A stretch of DNA of 7,277 nucleotides, from contig JAUVUL010000079.1 of NCBI GenBank assembly GCA_030600975.1, positions 1 through 7,277 on the forward strand, in the 5' to 3' direction. Position numbers and translations under genes: made by a program. Numbering within the stretch: position 1 is the first letter of the stretch; each line of letters starts with the position of its first letter. The DNA is from Candidatus Aegiribacteria sp. GTDB taxonomy: Bacteria; Fermentibacterota; Fermentibacteria; Fermentibacterales; JCC-6. This document shows, one piece after another, positions 1-6,575 of the stretch. The notes under the pieces are model-generated. The model was not told the DNA's origin, did not search any database, and saw nothing but the letters and a program-made list of their open reading frames with translations.

Positions 1-221
1 ACGGGTTTGTCCGGAAATACTCTGATCCAGACCTTCCCGCCTCTCTTAACATGCCTGGTGAGTGCGACTCTGGCCGCCTCGATCTGAGCACTTGAAATCC
101 ATCCCGGCTCAAGTGCCTGCAACCCGTATTCACCGAAGGACACAGTACCGCCGCCTTTGGCTCTGCCTCTCATACGGCCACGGTGCTGCTTCCTGTACTT
201 AGTTCTTTTAGGCATCAACAT
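1..221 (-). CDS. rplP: Ribosomal protein L16, N-terminal part (cut by window edge)
   Basis: L16 is a large-subunit protein that sits near the A-site tRNA elbow and helps organise the peptidyl-transferase region. The visible 73 codons translate to a protein starting [16 protein letters not shown], followed by [19 protein letters not shown] and later [18 protein letters not shown], which match the conserved first half of bacterial L16 (family about 135-140 residues). The start at 221 is preferred over the ATG two codons later because MLxPKRTK is the usual L16 N-terminus and an AGGTGA site lies 6 nt upstream, overlapping the rpsC stop codon. The gap to rpsC is only 6 nt, so translation is probably coupled. 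The C-terminal half runs off the left edge. No internal stop or frameshift is present in the visible part. Confidence 0.97.
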   Translation of the reverse strand, partial: MLMPKRTKYRKQHRGRMRGRAKGGGTVSFGEYGLQALEPGWISSAQIEAARVALTRHVKRGGKVWIRVFPDKP

Positions 222-227
222 CGCTTA

Positions 228-890
228 TCACCTGCTATCCACAGGACCGGATATCGGCGGCTCATGCACTTCACCTTTGTATATCCAGACCTTGACTCCG
301 ATGGTTCCGTACGTAGTCATGGCAACATCCCGGGAGAAATCAATATCCGCCCTGAGAGTATGAAGCGGAACCCTGCCCTCGTGATACGTGTTGACTCTGG
401 ACATTTCCGCACCGCCGAGCCTTCCGGCACATGATACCTTGATTCCTTCAGCACCATCTGTTATGGCATCCCTGATAGCCATCCTCATTGCTCTTCTGAC
501 AGAAACCCGACCTTCTATCTGGCGGGCTATCTTATCCGCGACAAGGGTAGCATCACATCTGTCTTTTCTTATTTCCTGAACCTTGGTTCTAACGGTTTTA
601 CCGCCGACCAGGACTTTCAGTTCGTTGGTTATCCTGTCAATATTGGAGCCCTTGCTTCCGATAACCTGCCCCGGACGCGCGGTCCAGATCACTACTTCTA
701 CTTCCTGCGGTTTCCTGAAAATCTCAATGCGGGAAACTCTGGCTTTCTCCAGTCTTGAGCCCAGGTATCGGCGGATGTCGGCATCTTCTTTCAGATACTC
801 GGCATACTTCCTGCCCCTGGCAAACCATGTGGAATCCCAGCCACGGCTGATACCAAGACGGAGGCCGACAGGATTGGTTTTCTGACCCAT
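228..890 (-). CDS. rpsC: Ribosomal protein S3
   Basis: S3 is a small-subunit head protein at the mRNA entry tunnel and contributes, with S4 and S5, to unwinding mRNA. The 220-residue product begins MGQKTNPVGLRLGISRGWDS, the standard S3 N-terminus. A KH RNA-binding domain follows, with its GxxG loop visible as GSKG at residues 78-81 (context ARPGQVIGSKGSNIDRI). The C-terminal domain carries RQIEGRVSVRRAMRMAI and GRVPLHTLRADIDF, both family signatures. I chose the ATG at 890, not the upstream in-frame start at 935, because MGQK is the conserved N-terminus and a GAGAGGA site lies about 6 nt before it. That site is within the last codons of rplV, whose stop is only 1 nt away, so coupled translation is expected. 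Length is normal (bacterial S3 is about 210-235 residues). Confidence 0.98.
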   Translation of the reverse strand: MGQKTNPVGLRLGISRGWDSTWFARGRKYAEYLKEDADIRRYLGSRLEKARVSRIEIFRKPQEVEVVIWTARPGQVIGSKGSNIDRITNELKVLVGGKTVRTKVQEIRKDRCDATLVADKIARQIEGRVSVRRAMRMAIRDAITDGAEGIKVSCAGRLGGAEMSRVNTYHEGRVPLHTLRADIDFSRDVAMTTYGTIGVKVWIYKGEVHEPPISGPVDSR

Positions 891-891
891 A

Positions 892-1263
892 CTATTCCTC
901 TCGTCCCTGTTCGGCTGCCTGATCAGTATTGACAACCGTAACTGCTATATGACTTGTTCTATGTCTGATTCTGGTAGCTCTACCTCGAGCCCTCGGTCTC
1001 CATGTCATCCTGGTAGGGCCTTCGTCGACAATAACGTTCTGAATAACCAGTTCGTCCACATCGAGTCGCTCCCCCTCCGCCTTCTGAATGGCGTTGGCTA
1101 CAGCGGAATCCAGAGTTTTCTCGATGATTCGTGATGCGTTCCGAGGAACCGTCATCAGAATAGATAAAGCCTGGTTAACCGTCTTGCCGCGGATTAGATC
1201 CGCGATGTACCGTGCCTTACGGGGGGGAACTTTAACGTATCTTGCTCTGGCAACTGCCTTCAT
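892..1263 (-). CDS. rplV: Ribosomal protein L22
   Basis: L22 binds 23S rRNA domains and lines the nascent-peptide exit tunnel with a long beta-hairpin. The 123-residue protein begins MKAVARARYVKVPPRKAR, with the conserved PRKAR near residues 14-18, and carries the basic hairpin region at about 83-106 (key stretch PRARGRATRIRHRTSHI). Tunnel-side residues in this loop are where macrolide-resistance changes occur in other bacteria; no deletion is evident here. It is slightly longer than E. coli L22 (110 residues), with an extra acidic/polar tail ending EQGREE. The ATG at 1263 has a GGGAGGG site about 6 nt upstream, overlapping the stop of rpsS 11 nt away. Its last codons supply the Shine-Dalgarno of rpsC. 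Confidence 0.98.
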   Translation of the reverse strand: MKAVARARYVKVPPRKARYIADLIRGKTVNQALSILMTVPRNASRIIEKTLDSAVANAIQKAEGERLDVDELVIQNVIVDEGPTRMTWRPRARGRATRIRHRTSHIAVTVVNTDQAAEQGREE

Positions 1264-1274
1264 TTCTTCCCTCC

Positions 1275-1568
1275 CTAAACCTTAGCCTGCTTCTTTTTTC
1301 CCGAGGTACGGGATTCCCGGTGTCCACGGAATGTTCTTGTGGGAGCAAACTCCCCGAGCTTGTGACCTACCATATTCTCCACTACATAAACAGGTACGAA
1401 TTTGCGTCCGTTATAAACGGCGAATGTATGTCCCACGAATTCAGGAGGGATGGTGGATCTTCTGGACCAGGTTCGTATAATTCTCTTCTCGCCAGAAGCT
1501 TCCATCTTACTGACCTTCAAAGCCAGCTTCTCTTGGATATAGGGACCCTTCTTCAGTGAACGGCCCAT
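1275..1568 (-). CDS. rpsS: Ribosomal protein S19
   Basis: S19 is a small-subunit head protein that pairs with S13, contacts 16S rRNA and forms intersubunit contacts near the A and P sites. The 97-residue product starts [11 protein letters not shown] and has the family signatures [20 protein letters not shown] (about residues 33-52), GRKFVPVYV (54-62) and [18 protein letters not shown] (66-83). Length is normal (about 90-95), with a short lysine-rich tail. The ATG at 1568 is preceded by a strong AAGGAGGA site about 9 nt away that overlaps the end of rplB; the gap to the rplB stop is 3 nt. No anomalies were seen. Confidence 0.98.
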   Translation of the reverse strand: MGRSLKKGPYIQEKLALKVSKMEASGEKRIIRTWSRRSTIPPEFVGHTFAVYNGRKFVPVYVVENMVGHKLGEFAPTRTFRGHRESRTSGKKKQAKV

Positions 1569-1571
1569 AGC

Positions 1572-2411
1572 CTACTTCCTCCTTTTTCCAGTTGGTCTCC
1601 GTCTGGTAATCAGCTTATCAGACGCTTTTTTTCTTCTTGTTCTCAAGCCCTTGGCAAGCTGTCCCCAGGGAGAACAGGGGTGCCGTCCACCGCTGGATTT
1701 GCCTTCACCACCACCCATGGGATGATCGATCGGGTTCATCGCGACTCCCCTGACATGGGGTCTTCGGCCTTTCCACCGGCTGTTTCCAGCCTTTCCCGGC
1801 ACGACGAGGAAATGCTCGGAATTTCCAACCGCTCCGATTGACGCCATGCATTTCACCGGAACCAAACGGGTTTCCTTGGAAGGCATCTTCAGTGTAGCGA
1901 ACCTTCCCGCACGCGCCATAAGCTGTATCGATGCTCCGGCGCTGCGTGCAATTTGTCCGCCTTTCCCGGGTTTGAGCTCAACATTATGGATTGTTGATCC
2001 CAGGGGAATTTTTGACAGCGGAAGATGGTTGCCGTTCTCCGGAGGAGAATCAGGTCCTGAGACCACTGTATGTCCAACCTGAAGCCCTTCGGGGGCTATG
2101 ATGTATCTTTTCTCTCCGTCTGCATAATGAATCAGCGCGATTCTCGCTGAGCGGTTGGGGTCGTACTCGATTGTCGCGATCGTGCCGGGTATACCGAATT
2201 TCTCACGTTTAAAGTCGATCTTCCTGTACCGTCTTTTATGACCGCCACCCCTGTGTCTCGCGGTGACACGTCCATTGCTGTTCCTGCCGGCCTTGCTTTT
2301 CATGGGTGCCATGAGAGATTTTTCGCCATGATCTCTGGTGATCTCGTCGAATCCCGGGGATACTTTGAATCGAGTTCCGGGAGTGATCGGCTTCCATCGC
2401 TTCATACTCAT
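1572..2411 (-). CDS. rplB: Ribosomal protein L2
   Basis: L2 is a primary 23S rRNA-binding protein, needed for subunit association and close to the peptidyl-transferase centre. The 279-residue protein starts [15 protein letters not shown] and contains [17 protein letters not shown], an SH3-like core and the C-terminal signature [20 protein letters not shown]. The histidine corresponding to E. coli His229 is kept (residue 230), but the second histidine of the usual HPHGGGEG is methionine (residue 232). An in-frame reading extends upstream to 2495, but that part overlaps rplW and is not L2-like. The ATG at 2411 is favoured over the one at 2405 because a GGGGGTG site overlapping the rplW stop sits about 7 nt upstream; the 2405 start (MKRWKP) remains possible. 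The gap to rplW is 4 nt. Confidence 0.97.
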   Translation of the reverse strand: MSMKRWKPITPGTRFKVSPGFDEITRDHGEKSLMAPMKSKAGRNSNGRVTARHRGGGHKRRYRKIDFKREKFGIPGTIATIEYDPNRSARIALIHYADGEKRYIIAPEGLQVGHTVVSGPDSPPENGNHLPLSKIPLGSTIHNVELKPGKGGQIARSAGASIQLMARAGRFATLKMPSKETRLVPVKCMASIGAVGNSEHFLVVPGKAGNSRWKGRRPHVRGVAMNPIDHPMGGGEGKSSGGRHPCSPWGQLAKGLRTRRKKASDKLITRRRPTGKRRK

Positions 2412-2415
2412 TAAC

Positions 2416-2706
2416 TTACACCCCCTCAAAGAAATCGACCGTATCACCTTTAACAAGGGTAACAATTGCTTTCTTCCATGATGGCTTGCGGCCAAGATTC
2501 CGACCCAGCCGCTTCTTCTTTCCCTGCATTCTCATAGTCCTGACATCAGTAACGTGCACATCGAACAGTTCCTCTACCGCAGCAGCTATTTGTCTTTTCG
2601 ATGCGCCGGGGATAACGCGGAACGCGTACTGATTTGATGCCTCTCTAAGAACTGTGCTTTTCTCAGTGATAAGCGGCCTGATGATTATCTGCATTGCGTT
2701 CTTCAT
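2416..2706 (-). CDS. rplW: Ribosomal protein L23
   Basis: L23 sits at the mouth of the exit tunnel, where trigger factor and signal recognition particle dock in bacteria. The 96-residue product begins [17 protein letters not shown]; the [10 protein letters not shown] block (residues 8-17) is the family signature. It continues with a beta-alpha core, the basic loop [19 protein letters not shown] and the terminal strand [16 protein letters not shown]. Length is normal. Its ATG overlaps the stop of rplD as ATGA (4 nt shared), with an AAGGAGA site about 8 nt upstream inside rplD, so translation is probably coupled to L4. A second in-frame ATG four codons later is less well placed relative to that site. 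Confidence 0.97.
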   Translation of the reverse strand: MKNAMQIIIRPLITEKSTVLREASNQYAFRVIPGASKRQIAAAVEELFDVHVTDVRTMRMQGKKKRLGRNLGRKPSWKKAIVTLVKGDTVDFFEGV

Positions 2707-3326
2707 ATCAGTCTCTCCTTAAGCAGTTCTATCGCCTCTTCGGAAAGGAGTACAACTTCAGAATTGACCAGATCGTGAATGGAAACGCTTGCGGCGCTCG
2801 TTGCTTTTAGATGGGGAATATTGCGGGAAGCCCTCTTAATAAGACTATTCCCGTTTGTGACAAGAATCACCGTTTTTCTGTCTGAGCAGTTGTGATTTGA
2901 AAGCATTTCTGTCATTTCCCGGGTTTTGCCGCTGGATTTGAGATCCCTGACTATTCTCAGGTTTCCTTCCGCAAGCCTTTCACTGAGAATACCGGCAAGG
3001 GCCTTCCTTCTAACTTTCCGATTCAGCTTGATATTCCATTTCCTCGGGGTGGGTCCGAATGTGACTCCGCCGCCCCTCCATATGGGTGATGCAGAAGTAC
3101 CAGCCCTTGCGTTGCCGGTGCCTTTCTGGCGCCATGGCCTTCTGCCGGATGCCTTAACATCACTTCTTCCAAGCGTGGATACGGTTCCCTGACGGGAATT
3201 CAGCGATTCGGCTCTTACTACCTCCCAGAGAATATGAGTTGAGACGTTCATACCGAACATCTCCTCAGGGAGATCAGCCTTACCGACCTCTTCACCGCTC
3301 ATGGTATATACTCTTACGTCAGCCAT
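2703..3326 (-). CDS. rplD: Ribosomal protein L4
   Basis: L4 (uL4) is a 23S rRNA-binding protein whose extended loop reaches into the exit tunnel. In E. coli it also represses the S10 operon at transcription and translation. The 207-residue protein shows the loop region at about residues 46-93, with the signature RRPWRQKGTGNARAGTSASP (62-81) followed by GGGVTFGPTPRKW. The second half has a Rossmann-like fold with VILVTNGNSLIKRASRNIPH. The ATG at 3326 lies 2 nt after the rplC stop, with GGTGAAGGA just upstream in the end of rplC. If L4 autoregulation operates here, the structured rpsJ-rplC spacer upstream is a plausible target, but that is inference. It overlaps rplW by 4 nt. Confidence 0.97.
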   Translation of the reverse strand: MADVRVYTMSGEEVGKADLPEEMFGMNVSTHILWEVVRAESLNSRQGTVSTLGRSDVKASGRRPWRQKGTGNARAGTSASPIWRGGGVTFGPTPRKWNIKLNRKVRRKALAGILSERLAEGNLRIVRDLKSSGKTREMTEMLSNHNCSDRKTVILVTNGNSLIKRASRNIPHLKATSAASVSIHDLVNSEVVLLSEEAIELLKERLI

Positions 3327-3328
3327 GG

Positions 3329-3961
3329 TTATCCTTCACCCCCCGACTTCTGTTTCTTGATCAGAAGGTAGCCGTTCCTGGCTCCTGGAACAGCACCCTT
3401 CAGAACCAGAAGGTTCTTTTCGGAATCAACCTGTACGACCTCAAGGTTGCGAACAGTCACTTTCTTTCCGCCGTCTCTGCCAGGCATCTTCTTGTTCTTC
3501 CATACCCTTGACGGGGTAGCACACTGGCCTATTGAACCGGGAACTCTGTGAGATTTGTTTCCGTGAGTAGCATCGCCTCCCGAGAATCCGTGGCGCTTAA
3601 CAACACCCTGGAAGCCCTTTCCCTTGGTCAGACCGGTAACATCAACCATCTCTCCGGGATTGAATATCGATACATCAAGGAATTCTCCCGCAGATTTGCT
3701 TTCCTTCGGCATTGCAACCTCACAGAACCGAGATACCGGTGGAGCCCCACTCTTATCCAAATGACCGAGTGTGGGTTTATTCAGACGTTGCTTCTTCTGA
3801 GTTCTGTAGCCAATCTGAAGGGCTTCGTACCCGTCGGTCTCCACGGTTTTCACCTGTGTAACCGGATTCGGCTGCGCTTCAAGCACAGTTACTGGAACAG
3901 CCTGTCCGTTCTCCTTGAAGATACGCGTCATCCCTATCTTACGAGCCATTATTCCGCTCAT
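3329..3961 (-). CDS. rplC: Ribosomal protein L3
   Basis: L3 is an early-assembly 23S rRNA-binding protein whose long loop approaches the peptidyl-transferase centre. The 210-residue protein starts MSGIMARKIGMTRIF, matching the usual MxGxxxxKIGMT start, so I chose the ATG at 3961 rather than the one at 3949. Signatures are LTKGKGFQGVVKRHGFSGG (111-129) and HRVPGSIGQCATPSRVWKNK (138-157). Gln146 aligns with the glutamine that PrmB methylates in E. coli L3; whether it is modified here is unknown. The ribosome site is weak (GGGAAGTGA about 4 nt upstream, not a clean GGAGG), unlike the other genes. It follows an unusually long, structured 144-nt spacer after rpsJ. A five-codon mini-ORF ends in an ATGA overlap with this start. 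Confidence 0.97.
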   Translation of the reverse strand: MSGIMARKIGMTRIFKENGQAVPVTVLEAQPNPVTQVKTVETDGYEALQIGYRTQKKQRLNKPTLGHLDKSGAPPVSRFCEVAMPKESKSAGEFLDVSIFNPGEMVDVTGLTKGKGFQGVVKRHGFSGGDATHGNKSHRVPGSIGQCATPSRVWKNKKMPGRDGGKKVTVRNLEVVQVDSEKNLLVLKGAVPGARNGYLLIKKQKSGGEG

Positions 3962-3975
3962 AGATCACTTCCCAT
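3958..3975 (-). other. Five-codon upstream mini-ORF overlapping the rplC start
   Basis: An ATG at 3975 opens the peptide MGSDL, whose TGA shares bases with the rplC ATG (ATGA junction). An AGGGA stretch, which is also the 3' arm of the hairpin at 3976-4009, lies about 7-8 nt upstream and could act as a weak ribosome site. It could be chance, or a device for coupling re-initiation at rplC, which has only a weak site of its own. Such short overlapping ORFs arise easily by chance. Confidence 0.2.
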
Positions 3976-4009
3976 CGCTGAAGTCCCTGTGTAGGCGGAG
4001 GGACGAGCG
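3976..4009 (-). promoter_or_regulatory. Hairpin immediately upstream of the rplC ribosome site
   Basis: In the transcript CGCT-C-GTCCCT pairs with AGGGAC-TTC-AGCG: six base pairs (3999-4004 with 3983-3988) closing a 10-nt loop, a small 1x3 internal loop, then four more pairs (4006-4009 with 3976-3979). The stem ends one base before the weak rplC ribosome site, so its stability could influence access of the 30S subunit. Confidence 0.5.
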
Positions 4010-4033
4010 TTATTTACTTCGCTCACCGGGCAA

Positions 4034-4055
4034 CCGCCATTGTCCGGCAATGCGG
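4034..4055 (-). promoter_or_regulatory. Bulged hairpin in the rpsJ-rplC spacer
   Basis: CCGC (4034-4037) pairs with GCGG (4052-4055) and ATTG (4039-4042) with CAAT (4048-4051), with one bulged base at 4038 and a 5-base loop (4043-4047): eight pairs in all. It shares bases with the right-hand partner of the 11-bp inverted repeat and so cannot coexist with that longer pairing. Confidence 0.45.
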
Positions 4056-4082
4056 TATTTCTCTTAATCCGGCATTGCCGGA
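4043..4082. repeat. Perfect 11-bp inverted repeat
   Basis: TCCGGCAATGC at 4043-4053 and GCATTGCCGGA at 4072-4082 are exact reverse complements, separated by 18 nt. In the transcript this is a stable GC-rich stem that competes with the two smaller hairpins at 4067-4083 and 4034-4055. The repeated CCGGCAATG core in both orientations also resembles dispersed palindromic elements found between genes in other bacteria. Confidence 0.7.
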
Positions 4083-4083
4083 T
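4067..4083. repeat. 17-nt palindrome (8-bp arms)
   Basis: ATCCGGCA and TGCCGGAT flank a single central base. As RNA it would form seven pairs with a 3-base loop. It is the first structure transcribed after rpsJ, 23 bases past the rpsJ stop. The sequence that follows in the transcript is purine-rich, not a U-run, so it is unlikely to be an intrinsic terminator. Confidence 0.65.
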
Positions 4084-4105
4084 CAGTTAGAAGAAAACAG
4101 TGAAT

Positions 4106-4414
4106 CTAGATTTCGTTCATTTCCACATCTACTCCTGCAGGCACATCCTGTGACCTGAGAGCGGCTGCGGTTTCTTCATTCGGGTCCTGAATATCAATCA
4201 GTCGCGAATGCACTTTCATTTCGAACTGCTCCCGTGATTTCTTGTTCACATGAGGACTTCTCAATACCGTTATGATCGACCTCTTCGTTGGAAGAAGAAT
4301 CGGCCCTGAAACACTGGCTCCGGTTTTCAAAACGCTTCTTACAATCGCTGAAGCGGAGCGATCTAAAAGCCTGTGATCGTAAGCTCTGAGCTTTATCCTC
4401 AACCTGTTAGCCAT
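4106..4414 (-). CDS. rpsJ: Ribosomal protein S10 / NusE
   Basis: S10 is a small-subunit head protein and, as NusE, partners NusB in transcription antitermination and links NusG to the ribosome. The 102-residue protein starts [20 protein letters not shown] and shows the signature [20 protein letters not shown] (36-55), followed by [21 protein letters not shown], the long ribosome-binding loop and strand. Length is normal. An in-frame start exists upstream at 4435, but the ATG at 4414 gives the standard N-terminus and has an AGGAG site (4424-4428) with 9-nt spacing. It follows fusA by only 17 nt with no tuf between them, and the ribosome site lies in that 17-nt gap. Its 3' side opens onto the long structured spacer before rplC. 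Confidence 0.98.
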   Translation of the reverse strand: MANRLRIKLRAYDHRLLDRSASAIVRSVLKTGASVSGPILLPTKRSIITVLRSPHVNKKSREQFEMKVHSRLIDIQDPNEETAAALRSQDVPAGVDVEMNEI

Positions 4415-4431
4415 CAATAATATCTCCTGTC

Positions 4432-6522
4432 TCAATTTAACACCGGTTTCCAGCTGAACCCGGTGATTCCCATCTGTTCCAGCAGGCCCCGTGTGATATT
4501 CTCAGCAATTCGGGCATAATCAAGGAACTGCATGGAAAACCCCGCGCGACCCTGTGTTAAAGAACGTAGGGCGCTACTATAACCAAAAAGTTCCGCAAGG
4601 GGAACCCTTGCTTTTATTGACTGGACCTCACCCATGGGTTCCATGCTCAAAACATTACCCCTGCGGGCGTTAACATCACCAATAACCTCTCCTACGTAAT
4701 CGGAGGGACAAATTATGTCCAGGCGCATGACCGGTTCTTTCAGAACGGGTTTACCATTTCTCAGACATTCCCTTAGAGCCATGGCGCCCGCATAGGAGTA
4801 TCCTGTTTCCGAAGAGTCCGTTTCGTGGAGTTCGGCTTCAAGGAGTTCAATTCTGATCCCATCCACAGGGTAGCCGGCCAGGGGGCCTGCTCCCACCGAA
4901 CCCAAGGCCCCTCTTTCAATAGCTTCCGCAAAATGATCCGGGAATTCCTTGTCTTTCAGTAAGTTCACAAACACGATTCCTGAATCGACCGGTTCCGCCC
5001 TTATAAAAGCATTCCCGAAGTGACCTCTACCCTGAATGGACCTTCTGAATTCACCTCTGCCCTCTATTCTGCGGGAAATGCTCTCCCTGTAGGATACCTG
5101 TGGTTTACCGGTTCTAACTTTCACCCCTTTCTCCCGCTGAATTCTGCTGGCAATTATTTCAAGGTGCAGTTCTCCCATTCCCTTGATAAGGGTCTGTCCT
5201 GATTCCTCATCGATACCGACTCTGAAACTTGGATCTTCACTGGCCAGAGATGCCAGGGCGCCGTCCAGCGCTTTTTCATCGGAAGTGCTCATGGGTTCTA
5301 TCGCCATTTGTATTACAGGTTCAGGAAACTCTATGGATTCAAGGATCATCGGCGTGTTGTGGAACGTAAGCGTATCACCCGTTGCCACATCTTTAAGTCC
5401 GGCGGCGGCAATATCCCCCGCTATTACACTGTCCAGATGGGTCCGCTTGTTGGCATGCATCCTCACAAGCCTGGTGAGCCTGTCTTTGTTGTTAGTTCTG
5501 TTGTTCAGTACATGCTGTCCGTCAGAAACACTGCCCGAATAAACCCTCATGAAAGCCAGTCTTCCCAGGTGAGGATCACACTGTACCTTGAAAACCAGCG
5601 CTGAGAAGGGTTCATCTACACTGCGTCTTACCTTCACTAATGAACCATCTTTCAGGTGAGCGGACACGGGTGGAAGTTCCGATGGCGTGGGCAGCCAGTC
5701 TACTATGGCGTCCATAAGTTGTTGTATTCCGATATTTTTCAGCGCTGCTCCACACAGTACGGGAACAAAATTACCCTCTATCGTTCCCTTACGAACGAGC
5801 TGTCTGACCCTTTCAGGGGAAAGCCTGCCGGTGAAGTATTCCTCTATGGCTGTCTCATCCAGCATTGCCGCAGACTCCCACAGAACGTCTCTTGCGGCAT
5901 TGTACTCATCTGTGTATTCCTCAGGAATATCTTCATGTGTGAATTTGGAGCCGTGGGAAGTTTCATCGAAGTATACCGCATGCCCTCCTATAACATCGAT
6001 TATTCCTGTAAAGCTGCTTCCGCTCCCGATGGGCAGTATAACAGACAGTGGTTTGGCACCCAGCATATCACGCATCATATCCAGCACCCGTGGATAATCC
6101 GCTCCCTGACGATCCATCTTATTTACGAAGGCTATCCTGGAAACGTGATACTTGTCCGCCTGGTGCCAGACTGTCTCAGACTGCGGTTCAACTCCGCCCA
6201 CTGCACAGAATACCGCAACAGCTCCGTCCAGAACCCTCAGGCTTCTTTCCACCTCAGCGGTGAAATCAACATGCCCCGGTGTATCTATGACATTAACCTG
6301 ATGCGATTTCCAGAAAAAGGTTGTAGCGGCTGACTGGATGGTTATGCCCCTTTCTTTCTCCTGGGGCATCCAGTCCATTGCGGCTGTACCATGATCAACG
6401 TCACCGAGGCGGTGTACCCTTCCGGAATAGTAGAGAATCCGCTCGGTGGTTGTGGTCTTCCCGGCATCTATATGCGCCATAATGCCGATATTCCGTACAT
6501 TGTCTGTTCGGGAGCTGCTCAT
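4432..6522 (-). CDS. fusA: Elongation factor G (translocase GTPase)
   Basis: EF-G uses GTP to move tRNAs and mRNA through the ribosome and, with ribosome recycling factor, splits post-termination ribosomes. The 696-residue protein has all G motifs: AHIDAGKT (16-23), RGITI (58-62), DTPGH (80-84, with His84 the catalytic-type histidine), NKMD (134-137) and CGAAL (257-261). Domain II begins near 295, with [12 protein letters not shown]. Domain III has [20 protein letters not shown]. Domain IV has GRGHFGNAF in place of the common GGRGQYGH, and the tip loop HETDSSE (566-572) keeps the histidine. Domain V ends near LDYARI, with a tail of about 25 residues. The ATG at 6522 has a GGAGGA site 11 nt upstream, inside a 10-bp inverted repeat; in-frame ATG/TTG codons at 6549 and 6552 lack a site. 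[10 protein letters not shown] and KNIGIQ recall EF-G2-type proteins, so its subclass is uncertain. Confidence 0.97.
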   Translation of the reverse strand: MSSSRTDNVRNIGIMAHIDAGKTTTTERILYYSGRVHRLGDVDHGTAAMDWMPQEKERGITIQSAATTFFWKSHQVNVIDTPGHVDFTAEVERSLRVLDGAVAVFCAVGGVEPQSETVWHQADKYHVSRIAFVNKMDRQGADYPRVLDMMRDMLGAKPLSVILPIGSGSSFTGIIDVIGGHAVYFDETSHGSKFTHEDIPEEYTDEYNAARDVLWESAAMLDETAIEEYFTGRLSPERVRQLVRKGTIEGNFVPVLCGAALKNIGIQQLMDAIVDWLPTPSELPPVSAHLKDGSLVKVRRSVDEPFSALVFKVQCDPHLGRLAFMRVYSGSVSDGQHVLNNRTNNKDRLTRLVRMHANKRTHLDSVIAGDIAAAGLKDVATGDTLTFHNTPMILESIEFPEPVIQMAIEPMSTSDEKALDGALASLASEDPSFRVGIDEESGQTLIKGMGELHLEIIASRIQREKGVKVRTGKPQVSYRESISRRIEGRGEFRRSIQGRGHFGNAFIRAEPVDSGIVFVNLLKDKEFPDHFAEAIERGALGSVGAGPLAGYPVDGIRIELLEAELHETDSSETGYSYAGAMALRECLRNGKPVLKEPVMRLDIICPSDYVGEVIGDVNARRGNVLSMEPMGEVQSIKARVPLAELFGYSSALRSLTQGRAGFSMQFLDYARIAENITRGLLEQMGITGFSWKPVLN

Positions 6523-6531
6523 GGTAAGCGA

Positions 6532-6575
6532 TTTCCTCCAGTAAAGCATCAAGTAATATTGGTCGCTGGAGGAAA
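6532..6575 (-). promoter_or_regulatory. Hairpin sequestering the fusA Shine-Dalgarno
   Basis: In the transcript TTTCCTCCAG (6575 to 6566) is the exact complement of CTGGAGGAAA (6541 to 6532), a 10-bp perfect stem with a 24-nt loop. The second arm contains the GGAGGA ribosome site of fusA, and the first arm imitates the anti-Shine-Dalgarno end of 16S rRNA. When folded, the stem would block initiation at fusA unless it is opened, for example by a translating ribosome or a binding protein. The structure is read directly from sequence; the regulatory effect is inference. Confidence 0.6.

Larger units (their letters stand above)
3962..4105 (-). promoter_or_regulatory. Structured 144-nt rpsJ-rplC spacer, candidate RNA leader
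   Basis: This is by far the longest non-coding stretch of the window; all other spacers are 69 nt or less and those further downstream 11 nt or less. It has no credible ORF beyond a 5-codon one. It contains a 17-nt near-perfect palindrome (4067-4083), a bulged hairpin (4034-4055), an 11-bp pairing joining the two (4043-4053 with 4072-4082), and a separate stem just before rplC (3976-4009). None is followed by a T-run in either direction, so simple rho-independent terminators are unlikely. I saw no convincing -35/-10 pair. Candidate roles are an autogenous ribosomal-protein leader, an mRNA processing or stability element, or an inserted palindromic repeat. Confidence 0.5.

Noticed and set aside
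2412..2495. N-terminal extension of L2 to a start at 2495
   Set aside because: The extra 28 codons overlap rplW and do not resemble L2; a ribosome site and the normal L2 N-terminus support the start at 2411.
3548..3994. 148-codon open frame on the plus strand opposite rplC
   Set aside because: Shadow of rplC; no family resemblance and no ribosome site of note.
4010..4040. Internal promoter in the rpsJ-rplC spacer (TTGCCC and TAAATA)
   Set aside because: The two hexamers are only 11 nt apart and no properly spaced partner was found; a Bacteroidota-type TAnnTTTG box is also absent.
4067..4083. Rho-independent terminator after rpsJ
   Set aside because: The palindrome is stable but no T-run follows it on either strand, and the downstream genes need transcription.
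5656..6333. 225-codon open frame on the plus strand opposite fusA
   Set aside because: It is antisense to strongly conserved EF-G sequence, has no recognisable motifs, reads like low-quality composition rich in Cys/Arg/His, and exists only because the fusA codons happen not to create stops on that strand.
6523..6552. In-frame starts at 6552 (TTG) and 6549 (ATG) for EF-G
   Set aside because: They would translate through the GGAGGA site, have no upstream ribosome site, and the added residues are not part of the family N-terminus.
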